Source: JBHOQX01 sp042408595 (GTDB taxonomy: Bacteria; Chloroflexota; Chloroflexia; Chloroflexales; Roseiflexaceae). Taken from it: DNA of 55,413 nt. Numbering within the stretch: the stretch's first letter is position 1; each line of letters opens with the position of its first letter. Where the stretch lies: NCBI GenBank assembly GCA_042408595.1, contig JBHOQX010000083.1:1-55413 (forward strand), written 5' to 3'. The translations under genes and the position numbers were made by a program. The notes beneath the pieces were generated by a model. The model was not told where the DNA came from, did not search any database, and worked only from the letters and a program-made list of their open reading frames with translations. Shown here piece by piece: positions 36,682 through 44,377 of the stretch.

Positions 36682-36958
36682 GCTCCGGCCGCGCGGCCCG
36701 GTCTCAGGCGGGTTCCTCCGCCGGAGGTCTGCCAGCCCCGGTCGGGTCCACCAAGCCCGCCGGCGCAGGGCTGTTGCGGCTGCGCCAGCGGCCGTCCGCC
36801 ACGGGAGCTCCTGGTATGCGGGGCGGGCGCACGTGCGATCCCCAGAACGCCGAACCCGTCGCGCGCGGGCTATCTGTCAAGACGTTGGTGGAGGACGGAG
36901 GTACGGGCCGCGCCAGGCGGGCCGTCCGCATGCGCCGGGGCGATCCGCGGCGAGCGCC
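36682..36958. other. Gene-free GC-rich spacer
   Basis: Between two minus-strand kinase genes. Short inverted repeats such as CCTCCGCCGGAGG (36716-36728) are seen. No coding region or RNA recognised. Confidence 0.5.
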
Positions 36959-39106
36959 TCACGCGCCATCCGCGCCACGGCCCCGGTTCAGCGGCAGCGC
37001 GAAGGCGAAGACGCTCCCGCTGCCTTCCTGGCTTTCGAGCCAGATCTGGCCGCCGTGCGCCTCGACGGCCAGCTTGCAGAAGGTCAGGCCGAGGCCGGTG
37101 CCGCGTACCTTGCGCCCACGCACCTGGCCGAACTTCTCGAAAATGCGGCCGTGGTAGGCAGCCGGGATGCCCGGCCCGCGATCCTGGACCCACATGATCA
37201 ACCAAGCGCCGTCGGTCATCGGCGGGTGCACCGGCACGTCCGGCGGTAGCGCGGCCCCCGGTCCGACGTAATGCGCGCCAAGGGTCACCGCCGAGCCGCT
37301 CGGCGCGAACTTGATCGCGTTGTCGAGCAGGTTCTGCAAGACGCGCACGATCTTGGCCTCATCGGCCTCGATCGTCGGCAGATTCACGGCGAGGCGCTGA
37401 TCGATGCTGACGCGGTGGCTGTTGGCGGAGGCGCGCAGCCGCTCCACAGCGGCATCGATCAGCACATACGGCACCAGCGGCTCGATATCGAGCGGGATGC
37501 TCCCCTGCTCCATCCGCGAGATGTCGAGCAGGTTGTTCACCACCTCCAGCAGCGCGTTGCTCCCCTGGTAGGCGATATTCAGCAGCTCGCGCTGCTGGTC
37601 GGTCACCGGGCCGCCGAGGCCGCGCTGGAGCATGGCGATGCCGTTCATAATCGAGGTGAGCGGCGCGCGCAGATCGTGGACGAGCATGCCTGTCCAGTCC
37701 TCGCGCAGTTGCTCGAGCTCTTTCTCCTGGGTGATATCGCGGAAGATCGCTAGCTGGCCGTAGATCTCGCCAGCCGCGTCGCGCACCGGCATGGTCAGGT
37801 GGCGGATGAAGCGCCGTTGGGTGCCGCCAAGCTCGATCTCGGTGATCGGCGGCCCCTCGCGCGCGTCCGCTTCGTCGCCGCCCCAGGTGCGCGTCACGAC
37901 CGCGCGGGCGGAGGCGTGGAGCGCCTGGAGCAGCTCGTCCAGCGAGCGGCCAAGCAGCGCACGCTCCGGCGCGGCGAACAGCGCGGCGGCGGTCGGGTTG
38001 GCGCTCAGCACGCGGCCGTGCATATCGGTCATCAGAATGCCGTCGGCGGTTGAGTTCAGGATCGCCGCCAGCCGGTCGCGGCCATCCGCCACTTCCTGGA
38101 ACAGGCGGGCGTTCTCCAGCGCCACGGCAATAAAGGCGGCCATGCGCATCAGCCGCTCGGCATCGTCTTCGGTGAAGTGACCGTTGCGCTTGTTCAGCAG
38201 TTCGAGGGCGCCGATCACCCGCCCCTTGACCTGCATCGGCACGCACAGAATGGTGCGGGTAACATAGCCCACATCCTCGCTGACCTTGGCGTAAAAGCGC
38301 GGGTCGTTCTGCGCGTCGTGCACGATCGCCGGCTGGCCCGTCTCCGCCACATGGCCGACGATGCCGCGCCCGCGCGGGATGATCGTGCCGGGAAGTTGTT
38401 CTTTCCCGCCTTCGATCGTCACTTCGATCCGCAGATCCCCGGTCTGCTCATCGATCAGGAAGATCGAGCCGGCATCCACCTGGAAATATTCGTTCAGCTT
38501 TTGCACGACCAAGCGATAGACTTCGTGCGCATCGAGCGTGGAGGTGACGGTTGTGGCGATCTCGTTCAGCGTCGCCAGTTCCGCGTTGCGCCGCTGCGCC
38601 CGCTCGCTCTGCCGCGCGGCTGTTACCGCTGCGGCGATCTGGCCGGCCAGCACCCGGGCGAGGGCGATCTCCTCCCCGCCGAAGTTGCGGCCGCCATCTC
38701 CAGCGCAGAGCAGCAGCAAACCTATCGCCCGGTCCTGGGCGACGAGCGGGACGATCAGCATTGCACCACGCGTGCAGCCCTGGAGGAAGGGATCGTCCTC
38801 TGCGCCGATCAGCGTGAGTTGCACCGGCTGGCGCTCGCGAGCGGCACGCGCCAGGGCCGGCGATTCGCCCAGCGGGCGGGGCGGCGGCAGGCTGACCTGC
38901 GGCGGGAACTCGCAGATCACCTGGCCGGTTGTACCGCCATCGTCGAGCAGGATCACGGCACCGCGCTGTGCGTCGAAGAGCTGGGTCAGCTCGTTTAGCG
39001 CCAGCAGCAGCAGTTCATCCAGTGTCGCCGCGGTCTCGATCGCCTGGGTGATGCGCAGCAGCGCATCGGTGCGCGAGAGCGGCTCGGTCGGTTCGGGCAA
39101 AGGCAT
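36959..39106 (-). CDS. Cytosolic GAF-GAF-PAS sensor histidine kinase
   Basis: A 715-residue kinase without membrane segments. The first GAF domain spans about 20-165 and the second about 185-335 (QVDAGSIFLIDEQTGDLRIEV, then CVPMQVKGRVIGALELLNK). A PAS domain runs at about 345-460 (ILNSTADGILMTDMHGRVL). The phosphoacceptor is near H476 in LVHDLRAPLTSIMNGI, and the ATPase domain has DNAIKFA, VQDRGPGIP and GTGLGLTFCKLAVEAHGG. The HisKA and ATPase parts closely resemble those of the 1003-residue kinase at 15967-18978, suggesting duplication. Promoter at 39186-39215. Last residues are RGRGADGA. No regulator is nearby. Confidence 0.92.
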   Translation of the reverse strand: MPLPEPTEPLSRTDALLRITQAIETAATLDELLLLALNELTQLFDAQRGAVILLDDGGTTGQVICEFPPQVSLPPPRPLGESPALARAARERQPVQLTLIGAEDDPFLQGCTRGAMLIVPLVAQDRAIGLLLLCAGDGGRNFGGEEIALARVLAGQIAAAVTAARQSERAQRRNAELATLNEIATTVTSTLDAHEVYRLVVQKLNEYFQVDAGSIFLIDEQTGDLRIEVTIEGGKEQLPGTIIPRGRGIVGHVAETGQPAIVHDAQNDPRFYAKVSEDVGYVTRTILCVPMQVKGRVIGALELLNKRNGHFTEDDAERLMRMAAFIAVALENARLFQEVADGRDRLAAILNSTADGILMTDMHGRVLSANPTAAALFAAPERALLGRSLDELLQALHASARAVVTRTWGGDEADAREGPPITEIELGGTQRRFIRHLTMPVRDAAGEIYGQLAIFRDITQEKELEQLREDWTGMLVHDLRAPLTSIMNGIAMLQRGLGGPVTDQQRELLNIAYQGSNALLEVVNNLLDISRMEQGSIPLDIEPLVPYVLIDAAVERLRASANSHRVSIDQRLAVNLPTIEADEAKIVRVLQNLLDNAIKFAPSGSAVTLGAHYVGPGAALPPDVPVHPPMTDGAWLIMWVQDRGPGIPAAYHGRIFEKFGQVRGRKVRGTGLGLTFCKLAVEAHGGQIWLESQEGSGSVFAFALPLNRGRGADGA

Positions 39107-39185
39107 GGTGTACTCCGCGCGGGCGCCCCTGCCAGCGCGCCGGGCTGTGTGGCGCAGGCCGCGCCCGACCTCGCGCCATTGCGTT

Positions 39186-39215
39186 ATTATAGCCGATTCG
39201 CGGCAGGGCTATCAA
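39186..39215 (-). promoter_or_regulatory. Promoter of the GAF-GAF-PAS kinase
   Basis: Minus-strand TTGATA (39210-39215), 18-base spacer, TATAAT (39186-39191), 79 bases before the start. Confidence 0.65.
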
Positions 39216-39274
39216 TACTGCCGAGTGGCGCTCCGATGACAATCTTGTGACGTTTTAACGATCTGGGTGAGTCG

Positions 39275-39283
39275 TGCTAGAAT
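39275..39283 (+). promoter_or_regulatory. Extended -10 promoter of GH2 gene
   Basis: TGCTAGAAT, 37 bases before the start; a weak TTTAAC lies at 39254-39259. Confidence 0.5.
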
Positions 39284-39320
39284 AACCGGCGCGATCCGCC
39301 CTTGCCGTGAACCCGACCGC

Positions 39321-41543
39321 ATGATCGAACGAACCTCGCTCAACGATTCCTGGCGCCTGCTGCCCGTCGAGACCTTCCGCCACGGCCAGTATCCGCTGCC
39401 GGACGATGCCTGGGTCGAGCAGGAGCTGCCGGCGCACTGGCAGCAGCACCCGCTCTTCGCGCGCTACAGCGGGAAGATGGTCTACCGCAAGCGTTTCGTG
39501 TGCGACCGCCACCCGGCGTCCGGCGACCACGCGATCCGGCTCTGGCGCCCATCATCCCGCTACTGGTTGCGCCTGAACGGCATCTTCTACTGGTCGCAGC
39601 CGTTCCTCAACGGCGTCGCCCTCGGCCGCCACGAAGGGTACTTCGCAGCGCAGACGCACGAGGTGACCGCCATCCTCGCCAGGGAGAACGACCTGGTGAT
39701 CGAGGTCGAGTGCCCGGACGAGCGGCGCAAGCTCGGCAAGCGGATGATCGCCGGCGTGTTTTCGCACTGGGATTGCATGGACCCGGCGCTCAATCCCGGC
39801 GGCGTCTGGTTGCCGATCGAGCTGCTCGCCACCGGGCCGATCCGCATCCAGGAGGTGCTGCTGGAGACGGCCCACGCCAGCGCATCCTTCGCCGAGCTGC
39901 GCTTCCGCGCCACGCTGGACAGCGCCGCCACCGCCGAGGTGGCGCTGCGCTGGACGTTCGCGCCAAAGAACTTCCCCGGCGAGGTGCAGACGGTCGAGCA
40001 GCGCCGCTCGCTGGCCGCCGGGCCCCAGGAGATCGCCGGCGTCGTGTCGATCCGCGACCCGCGGCTGTGGTGGACGCACGACATGGGCCACCCAAGCTGC
40101 TACACGGTGACGCTCGATGTGCTGCTGCAGGGGGGCATCGTCTCCGACGCCCACAGCTTCACGTTCGGCATCCGCCGCTTTGAGCTGCGCAACTGGATTC
40201 CGCACCTCAACGGCGTGCGCTTTTTCGCCAAAGGCAACAACTACCCGCCGACCGACGCGCGCCTGGCGACGGTGACGCGCGAGCAGTGCGCCCGAGACAT
40301 GCGGCTGGCGCAGGCATGCCACATGAACATGCTGCGGGTGCATGCCCATGTCGCGCACCCGGCGCTCTACGACGCGGCGAATGAGGCCGGCATCCTGCTG
40401 TGGCAAGACATGCCGCTGCAATGGAGCTACCGCCGCGAGGCGCTGCCGGAAGCGGAGCGCCAGGCGCGGCAGGTGGTCCGCCTGCTCTACAATCACCCGT
40501 CCGTGGTCGTATGGTGCATGCACAACGAAGCGATCGACGTGGCCGACACGCGCGATGAGCGCTGGCGCACCGGGCTGCGCATCTATGCGTCGGTCTTCGG
40601 CTGGAGCTGGAGCCGCGATGTAATGGCCACGCGGCTGAAGCGAGTCGCCGAGCGCGAGGACCGCACCCGCCCGGTGGTGCGCTCGTCCGGCGAGTTCGCC
40701 GTGCCGCTGCTGGCGCCGGGGACCGACGCCCATTTCTACAGCGGCTGGTACCTGATCTACCCATCGCGCCAGGGCTGGCTGAAGACGATCCGGCGCTTTC
40801 CGAAGAATATCCGCTTTGTCACCGAATTCGGGGCGCAGAGCTTTCCGAATCTGGAGAGCAGCCTGCGCTTCATGGAGGGCGATATCCGTCGCATCGACTG
40901 GGCGCGGCTGGAGGCCCGGCACGGCTTTCAGGGCGATATCATGGCGCGCTGGCTCGACTGGCGCGGCGCGCGCTCGCTCGAGGCGCTCATCCAGATGACC
41001 CAGGATTACCAGATCGCGATCAACCGCTTCTACATCGACCGGCTGCGGTTCCACAAATACCGGCCGACCGGCGGTATCCTGCCGTTCATGTTCCATGACC
41101 CGCACCCGGCGGTGCTCTGGTCGGTGCTCGATTACTGGCGCGTGCCGAAGCGCTCGTACGATGCGCTACGCGACGCCTTCCGCCCGCAGTACGCCTTCAC
41201 GCTGCTGGACGACGAGCGGTTCGCCGCTGATCGGCCGATCGACCTGCCGATCTATGTGGTGAACGACGCGCAACGCGCGGTGCCGGTCGAGCTGTGCGCC
41301 CGGCTGGACGGCCCGAATGGCGCGGAACTGGCGTGGCTGGAGCGCCGCCTGACACTGCCGCCCGACTGCATGGCGATCGAGGCCGAGCGGCTGCGGCTGC
41401 GCCCGGCCGTGCCCGGCGTCTATCGCCTCACCCTCACGCTGAACGACGGGTGCGATGCGCCGTTGGTGAATGCGTATTCGATTGCGGTTGTCGCCGTGGG
41501 CGAGCGCACGGGTTCGGTCGATGAGGTCGAGCATGCCGGCTGA
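39321..41543 (+). CDS. Glycoside hydrolase family 2 (beta-mannosidase/glucuronidase-like)
   Basis: A 740-residue retaining glycosidase. The jelly-roll N-terminal domain (about 10-190), immunoglobulin-like domain (190-295) and TIM barrel (300-570) are in the usual GH2 order, followed by a beta domain. The acid/base glutamate is near residue 403 in VVVWCMHNEA and the nucleophile near 502 in FVTEFGAQSF. The segment FFAKGNNYPPTDA (near 302) resembles the G.N..P motif of mannosidase-type GH2 enzymes. No signal peptide, so it probably acts in the cytosol on imported oligosaccharides. It stands alone, with no transporter or other glycosidase next to it. Linkage specificity cannot be fixed from sequence. 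Confidence 0.9.
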   Translation: MIERTSLNDSWRLLPVETFRHGQYPLPDDAWVEQELPAHWQQHPLFARYSGKMVYRKRFVCDRHPASGDHAIRLWRPSSRYWLRLNGIFYWSQPFLNGVALGRHEGYFAAQTHEVTAILARENDLVIEVECPDERRKLGKRMIAGVFSHWDCMDPALNPGGVWLPIELLATGPIRIQEVLLETAHASASFAELRFRATLDSAATAEVALRWTFAPKNFPGEVQTVEQRRSLAAGPQEIAGVVSIRDPRLWWTHDMGHPSCYTVTLDVLLQGGIVSDAHSFTFGIRRFELRNWIPHLNGVRFFAKGNNYPPTDARLATVTREQCARDMRLAQACHMNMLRVHAHVAHPALYDAANEAGILLWQDMPLQWSYRREALPEAERQARQVVRLLYNHPSVVVWCMHNEAIDVADTRDERWRTGLRIYASVFGWSWSRDVMATRLKRVAEREDRTRPVVRSSGEFAVPLLAPGTDAHFYSGWYLIYPSRQGWLKTIRRFPKNIRFVTEFGAQSFPNLESSLRFMEGDIRRIDWARLEARHGFQGDIMARWLDWRGARSLEALIQMTQDYQIAINRFYIDRLRFHKYRPTGGILPFMFHDPHPAVLWSVLDYWRVPKRSYDALRDAFRPQYAFTLLDDERFAADRPIDLPIYVVNDAQRAVPVELCARLDGPNGAELAWLERRLTLPPDCMAIEAERLRLRPAVPGVYRLTLTLNDGCDAPLVNAYSIAVVAVGERTGSVDEVEHAG

Positions 41544-41666
41544 CTCAGCACCCGGGCCGCACCAACGGTAGCGCACCAGGTGCACTCGCGATCGTGCAGA
41601 AGCGATGTGGCTGCGCCGCAGCAGCGTTCGGATGGCGGACCGCCGCCACGCTCCAGGCGCCTTCTT

Positions 41667-41692
41667 CCCCCGCCCTGCGGGTGGGGCGGGGG
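41667..41692 (+). terminator. GC-rich hairpin after GH2 gene
   Basis: Perfect 9-base stem CCCCCGCCC (41667-41675) with GGGCGGGGG (41684-41692), loop of 8. It lies 124 bases after the GH2 stop. There is no T-run on the plus strand; on the minus strand AAGAAG follows. It may be a Rho-independent-like block or a transcript-stabilising hairpin. The rest of 41544-41860 holds no gene I can support. Confidence 0.4.
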
Positions 41693-41862
41693 CGAGATCG
41701 TCCGGGCTGACCCCTGCCGATGGGAAGTTCGAGCGCGGCTCCAGCAGACGTACGGCTGAACGATGAAGAAAGCGCGAGCATGCGCCCCGCCACACCCGGC
41801 CAACATGAGATCATCGCACAGCCCTGATCCTGTCCCTGCCCCCGACCCCCCGCGCCCGAACA

Positions 41863-41871
41863 TGGTAGAAT
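41863..41871 (+). promoter_or_regulatory. Extended -10 promoter of the sirtuin-like gene
   Basis: TGGTAGAAT, 37 bases upstream of the start codon, with no -35 in the C-rich sequence before it. The same 9-mer precedes the first integron cassette gene at 50841. Confidence 0.6.
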
Positions 41872-41908
41872 AGCGAAATACACGCCTGCGCAGCGAGGAG
41901 GGAACGGC

Positions 41909-42670
41909 ATGGCATTGAGCCTGCCCGACGGCGTGCTGCGCCGCGTCAAAGCGGCCCAGCGCGTGGTAGTGTTGACCGGCGGCGGTATGGCCGCGGAGAG
42001 CCATGTGCCGGGCTTCCGCGAGTCACACACGGGCCGCTGGGCAGCGTACGACATCGCGGACCTGGCCACCCAGCAGGCGTATGTGCGCAATCCCCGACTG
42101 GTGTGGGAGTGGTATGACGAGCGGCGGCGCGCGGCCGAGGCGGCCGAGCCGAGCGCGGGGCACTACGCCCTGGTCGATCTCGAGCAACTCTACCCGTCGT
42201 TCACGTTGATCACCCAGACGATCGACGGGCTGCACTGGCGGGCTGGCTCGCGCGAGGTGGTGGAACTGAATGGCTGCCTGCGGCGGGCGCGCTGCTTCGA
42301 GGCCGGCCACATTCTTTCGGCCTGGGAGGATGTCGGCGAAGCGCCGCCACGCTGCCCACACTGCGGCAGCATGCTCCGCCCAGATGTCGTCCTGTTCGGC
42401 GAGGGGCTGCCGGAGTGGGAGCTGCGCCGGGCGCGCCAGGCGGTCGAGCAGTGTGACCTGTTCCTGATCGCCGGTTCGGTCGGGGCGATCGAGCCGGTCG
42501 CGTCATTCCCGTTCGTCGCCAAGCGGGTGGGCGCGCTGGTGCTGGCGATCGACGACCAGGATTCGACGTACACCCTGCTCGCCGATTATGTCATCCCGTC
42601 TCGGCCCGGCGCCGCGCTCCCGGAGTTGGTAGCGCTGCTGGATGGCGAGCGCGCCGTGGAGGGCGATTGA
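41909..42670 (+). CDS. SIR2-family protein with substituted catalytic residues
   Basis: A 253-residue protein with the overall sirtuin fold: Rossmann opening LTGGGMAAESHVPGFRES, TQTIDGLHWRAG, a zinc module with CPHC, and the late AGSVGAIEPVASFP. Active sirtuins have GAG, TQNID, a catalytic HG, and GTS. Here the histidine is N121 (ELNGCLRRARC), the asparagine of TQNID is T104, and GTS is GSV. Loss of these NAD and catalytic residues suggests it cannot deacylate normally; it may only bind NAD or a ligand, or do other chemistry. GAGGAGGGAACGGC provides a good ribosome binding site. Followed 43 bases later by an acetyltransferase gene on the same strand. Confidence 0.85.
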   Translation: MALSLPDGVLRRVKAAQRVVVLTGGGMAAESHVPGFRESHTGRWAAYDIADLATQQAYVRNPRLVWEWYDERRRAAEAAEPSAGHYALVDLEQLYPSFTLITQTIDGLHWRAGSREVVELNGCLRRARCFEAGHILSAWEDVGEAPPRCPHCGSMLRPDVVLFGEGLPEWELRRARQAVEQCDLFLIAGSVGAIEPVASFPFVAKRVGALVLAIDDQDSTYTLLADYVIPSRPGAALPELVALLDGERAVEGD

Positions 42671-42713
42671 TGGTGGACGACCGATGACAGCAGCCCGTTC
42701 ATCAGGAGGCGCG

Positions 42714-43307
42714 ATGGATCTGCGCAGCGCGCGGGTGCGCATCCGGCCCTGGGAGCGCCGTGACGACGACGTCGCCGACCGTTGGCCGCCCTACCGCGAT
42801 CCGTTCGAGGCGCTGTGGAACCTGCCGCGCCAGGGCGGCGGCGCATGGGGCCACGGCTTTGAGAGCAGCGCCATGCGGCGGAACTGGGCGGTGGAAGACC
42901 GGGCCGGCCATCTGATCGGGCGCATCTCGCTGCGCGAGATCGACGACCGGCGCAACCAGGCGCGGCTCGGCATCACCATCGGCGCGCCGTATGTCAGCCA
43001 GGGGTTGGGCACCGAGGCATTGCAACTGTTTCTCGACTACTACTTCACGCGCCTGGGCTTCACCCGCATGGTGCTCGATGTCGCTGCGCCGAACGTTCGG
43101 GCGGTGCGCTGCTACGAGCGGCTCGGCTTCCGCCACGTCGGCAGCGACTGGCGCGATGTGAGCTACGCCTTCGAGGCGCGCGTGCTGGACGATCCGCGCT
43201 ACGCCGGGCTACGGCGGCACTTCCGCCCCGGCCGCTACGGCTTGCAGGTCGAATTTTTCGAGATGGCGCTCGACGAGGACGAATGGGGGATGCAGCGACG
43301 GGACTAA
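42714..43307 (+). CDS. GNAT acetyltransferase (RimJ/RimL-like)
   Basis: A 197-residue N-acetyltransferase. The acetyl-CoA-binding loop is ISQ/YVSQGLGTEALQLFLDY near residue 97, with VRAVRCYERLGF near 129, both typical for RimI/RimJ/RimL-type GNATs. A long C-terminal tail (150-197) is rich in aromatic and charged residues. AGGAGG lies 5 bases before the ATG at 42714. In the sirtuin-like gene's run, which recalls the common pairing of an acetyltransferase and a deacetylase; but this sirtuin looks inactive. Substrate unknown. Confidence 0.85.
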   Translation: MDLRSARVRIRPWERRDDDVADRWPPYRDPFEALWNLPRQGGGAWGHGFESSAMRRNWAVEDRAGHLIGRISLREIDDRRNQARLGITIGAPYVSQGLGTEALQLFLDYYFTRLGFTRMVLDVAAPNVRAVRCYERLGFRHVGSDWRDVSYAFEARVLDDPRYAGLRRHFRPGRYGLQVEFFEMALDEDEWGMQRRD

Positions 43308-43396
43308 TGGCTACCTTGCCGCCGCAGCGCCAGCGGCTATCATAGGAGGTGCGACGCTGCCGCGTTCGTTGTGCCTTTCGTCGTACCGGAGCGGCT

Positions 43397-43951
43397 ATGT
43401 CCCTGATCGCTGGTAATCTCTCGTTCGTCCAGCGTCTGCTGGATGGCAACGGGATCACCTGGGCCGTCTGCGCCGGGGCCGCGGCCCACCTCTACGGCAA
43501 CCGCCGCCCGATCCAGGATGTCGATATTCTGGTCGCCACCGGCCAGCTCGCCCGCGTCGTGCAGCTCCTGCAGCAGCAGCAGAAGGCCGTGCAGTTCGAC
43601 GGCCAGCGCATCCTCTGGCGTGGCATCAAATTCTTCGAGGATGTGAGCGTCCGCCGCCCCGGCGCCAGCCACCCCTTCGCGCTGGACGCGGCGATGATCG
43701 CGCGGCTGCGCCGCCTGCCGCTGCTCGGCACGCCGGTGCCGGTGCTCGCCCCGGAGGATGTGCTGCTGCACAAGCTCGCCATGGCGCGCGGCCCCGAGCA
43801 GGGCAAGCACGACCGGGATGACGCCGCCGGGATCGCCCGCCGCCAGGCGCTCGACAACGCCTACCTGCGCCAGCGCATGGATGCGATGCGCCTCAACGGC
43901 CCGACCGCCGCCGCGCTGGCCGAGATCGGCGTGCGGCTGGACGCGGAATGA
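43397..43951 (+). CDS. Nucleotidyltransferase-fold protein
   Basis: A 184-residue protein with a minimal nucleotidyltransferase pattern: VCAGAAAHLYGNRRPIQDVDILV (residues 24-46), where the GG..R.T.DIDL motif of the family becomes GA..NRRPIQDVDIL, and a later ALAPEDVLLHKLAMARG helix near residue 120. It matches the AbiEii/DUF6036-type group often seen as toxins or tRNA-modifying enzymes. No partner antitoxin gene adjoins it. Start at ATG 43397, 12 bases after a weak GGAGCG. It is 89 bases after the acetyltransferase. Activity not predictable. Confidence 0.75.
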   Translation: MSLIAGNLSFVQRLLDGNGITWAVCAGAAAHLYGNRRPIQDVDILVATGQLARVVQLLQQQQKAVQFDGQRILWRGIKFFEDVSVRRPGASHPFALDAAMIARLRRLPLLGTPVPVLAPEDVLLHKLAMARGPEQGKHDRDDAAGIARRQALDNAYLRQRMDAMRLNGPTAAALAEIGVRLDAE

Positions 43952-44277
43952 GCCGGCCGCACGGCAGAGGGTAGAGGATCGACGATCAGGGAGTCGATCG
44001 TGCATCCCGCGCCCCGGCGCATCGTTATCGCCACGGTCTCCCGTCACGCGCGTATCCTTCCACCGGGGGTGCGCAGGCGCCCGCGGCGGGGGAAGTGTGG
44101 CGGGCATGCGGCTCGCCACGGCGTTCGTTTGCGCACGCCCAAGCAGGGGCCGCGGAGGGCGTCGCCCCGCCAAACCTCCCCACTCTGTACGCCCTGTCAT
44201 AGAACATATCGCCACCATGGCGTGGTGACGGAGGCGGGCCACCGGAGCGCATGGACGGGCGCACCACATGCGCCTGC
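43952..44277. other. Gene-free spacer with dispersed repeat copy B
   Basis: No supported gene. Contains 44154-44179, whose reverse complement shares GGTTTGGCGGGGC with 10749-10761, and the partial palindromes around GCGGCGGGGG. The promoter of the Fe-S gene begins at 44278. Confidence 0.5.
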
Positions 44278-44306
44278 TTGACGCTGCGCGTCATGGGTGC
44301 TATCAT
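44278..44306 (+). promoter_or_regulatory. Promoter of the Fe-S oxidoreductase gene
   Basis: TTGACG (44278-44283), 17-base spacer, TATCAT (44301-44306), 72 bases before the start. Confidence 0.8.
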
Positions 44307-44377
44307 CCAGTCGATCTCCGCTTGTACCCTTTTTCACGCAGGCTGCGACGCCTGCCGCCAGGCCGGAAGGAATCCCC

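Noticed and set aside
43952..44277. Structured RNA or tRNA in the largest gene-free stretch
   Set aside because: No cloverleaf or T-loop (GTTCRANNC-type) pattern found; it holds GC-rich repeats only. No tRNA or rRNA was seen anywhere in the window.
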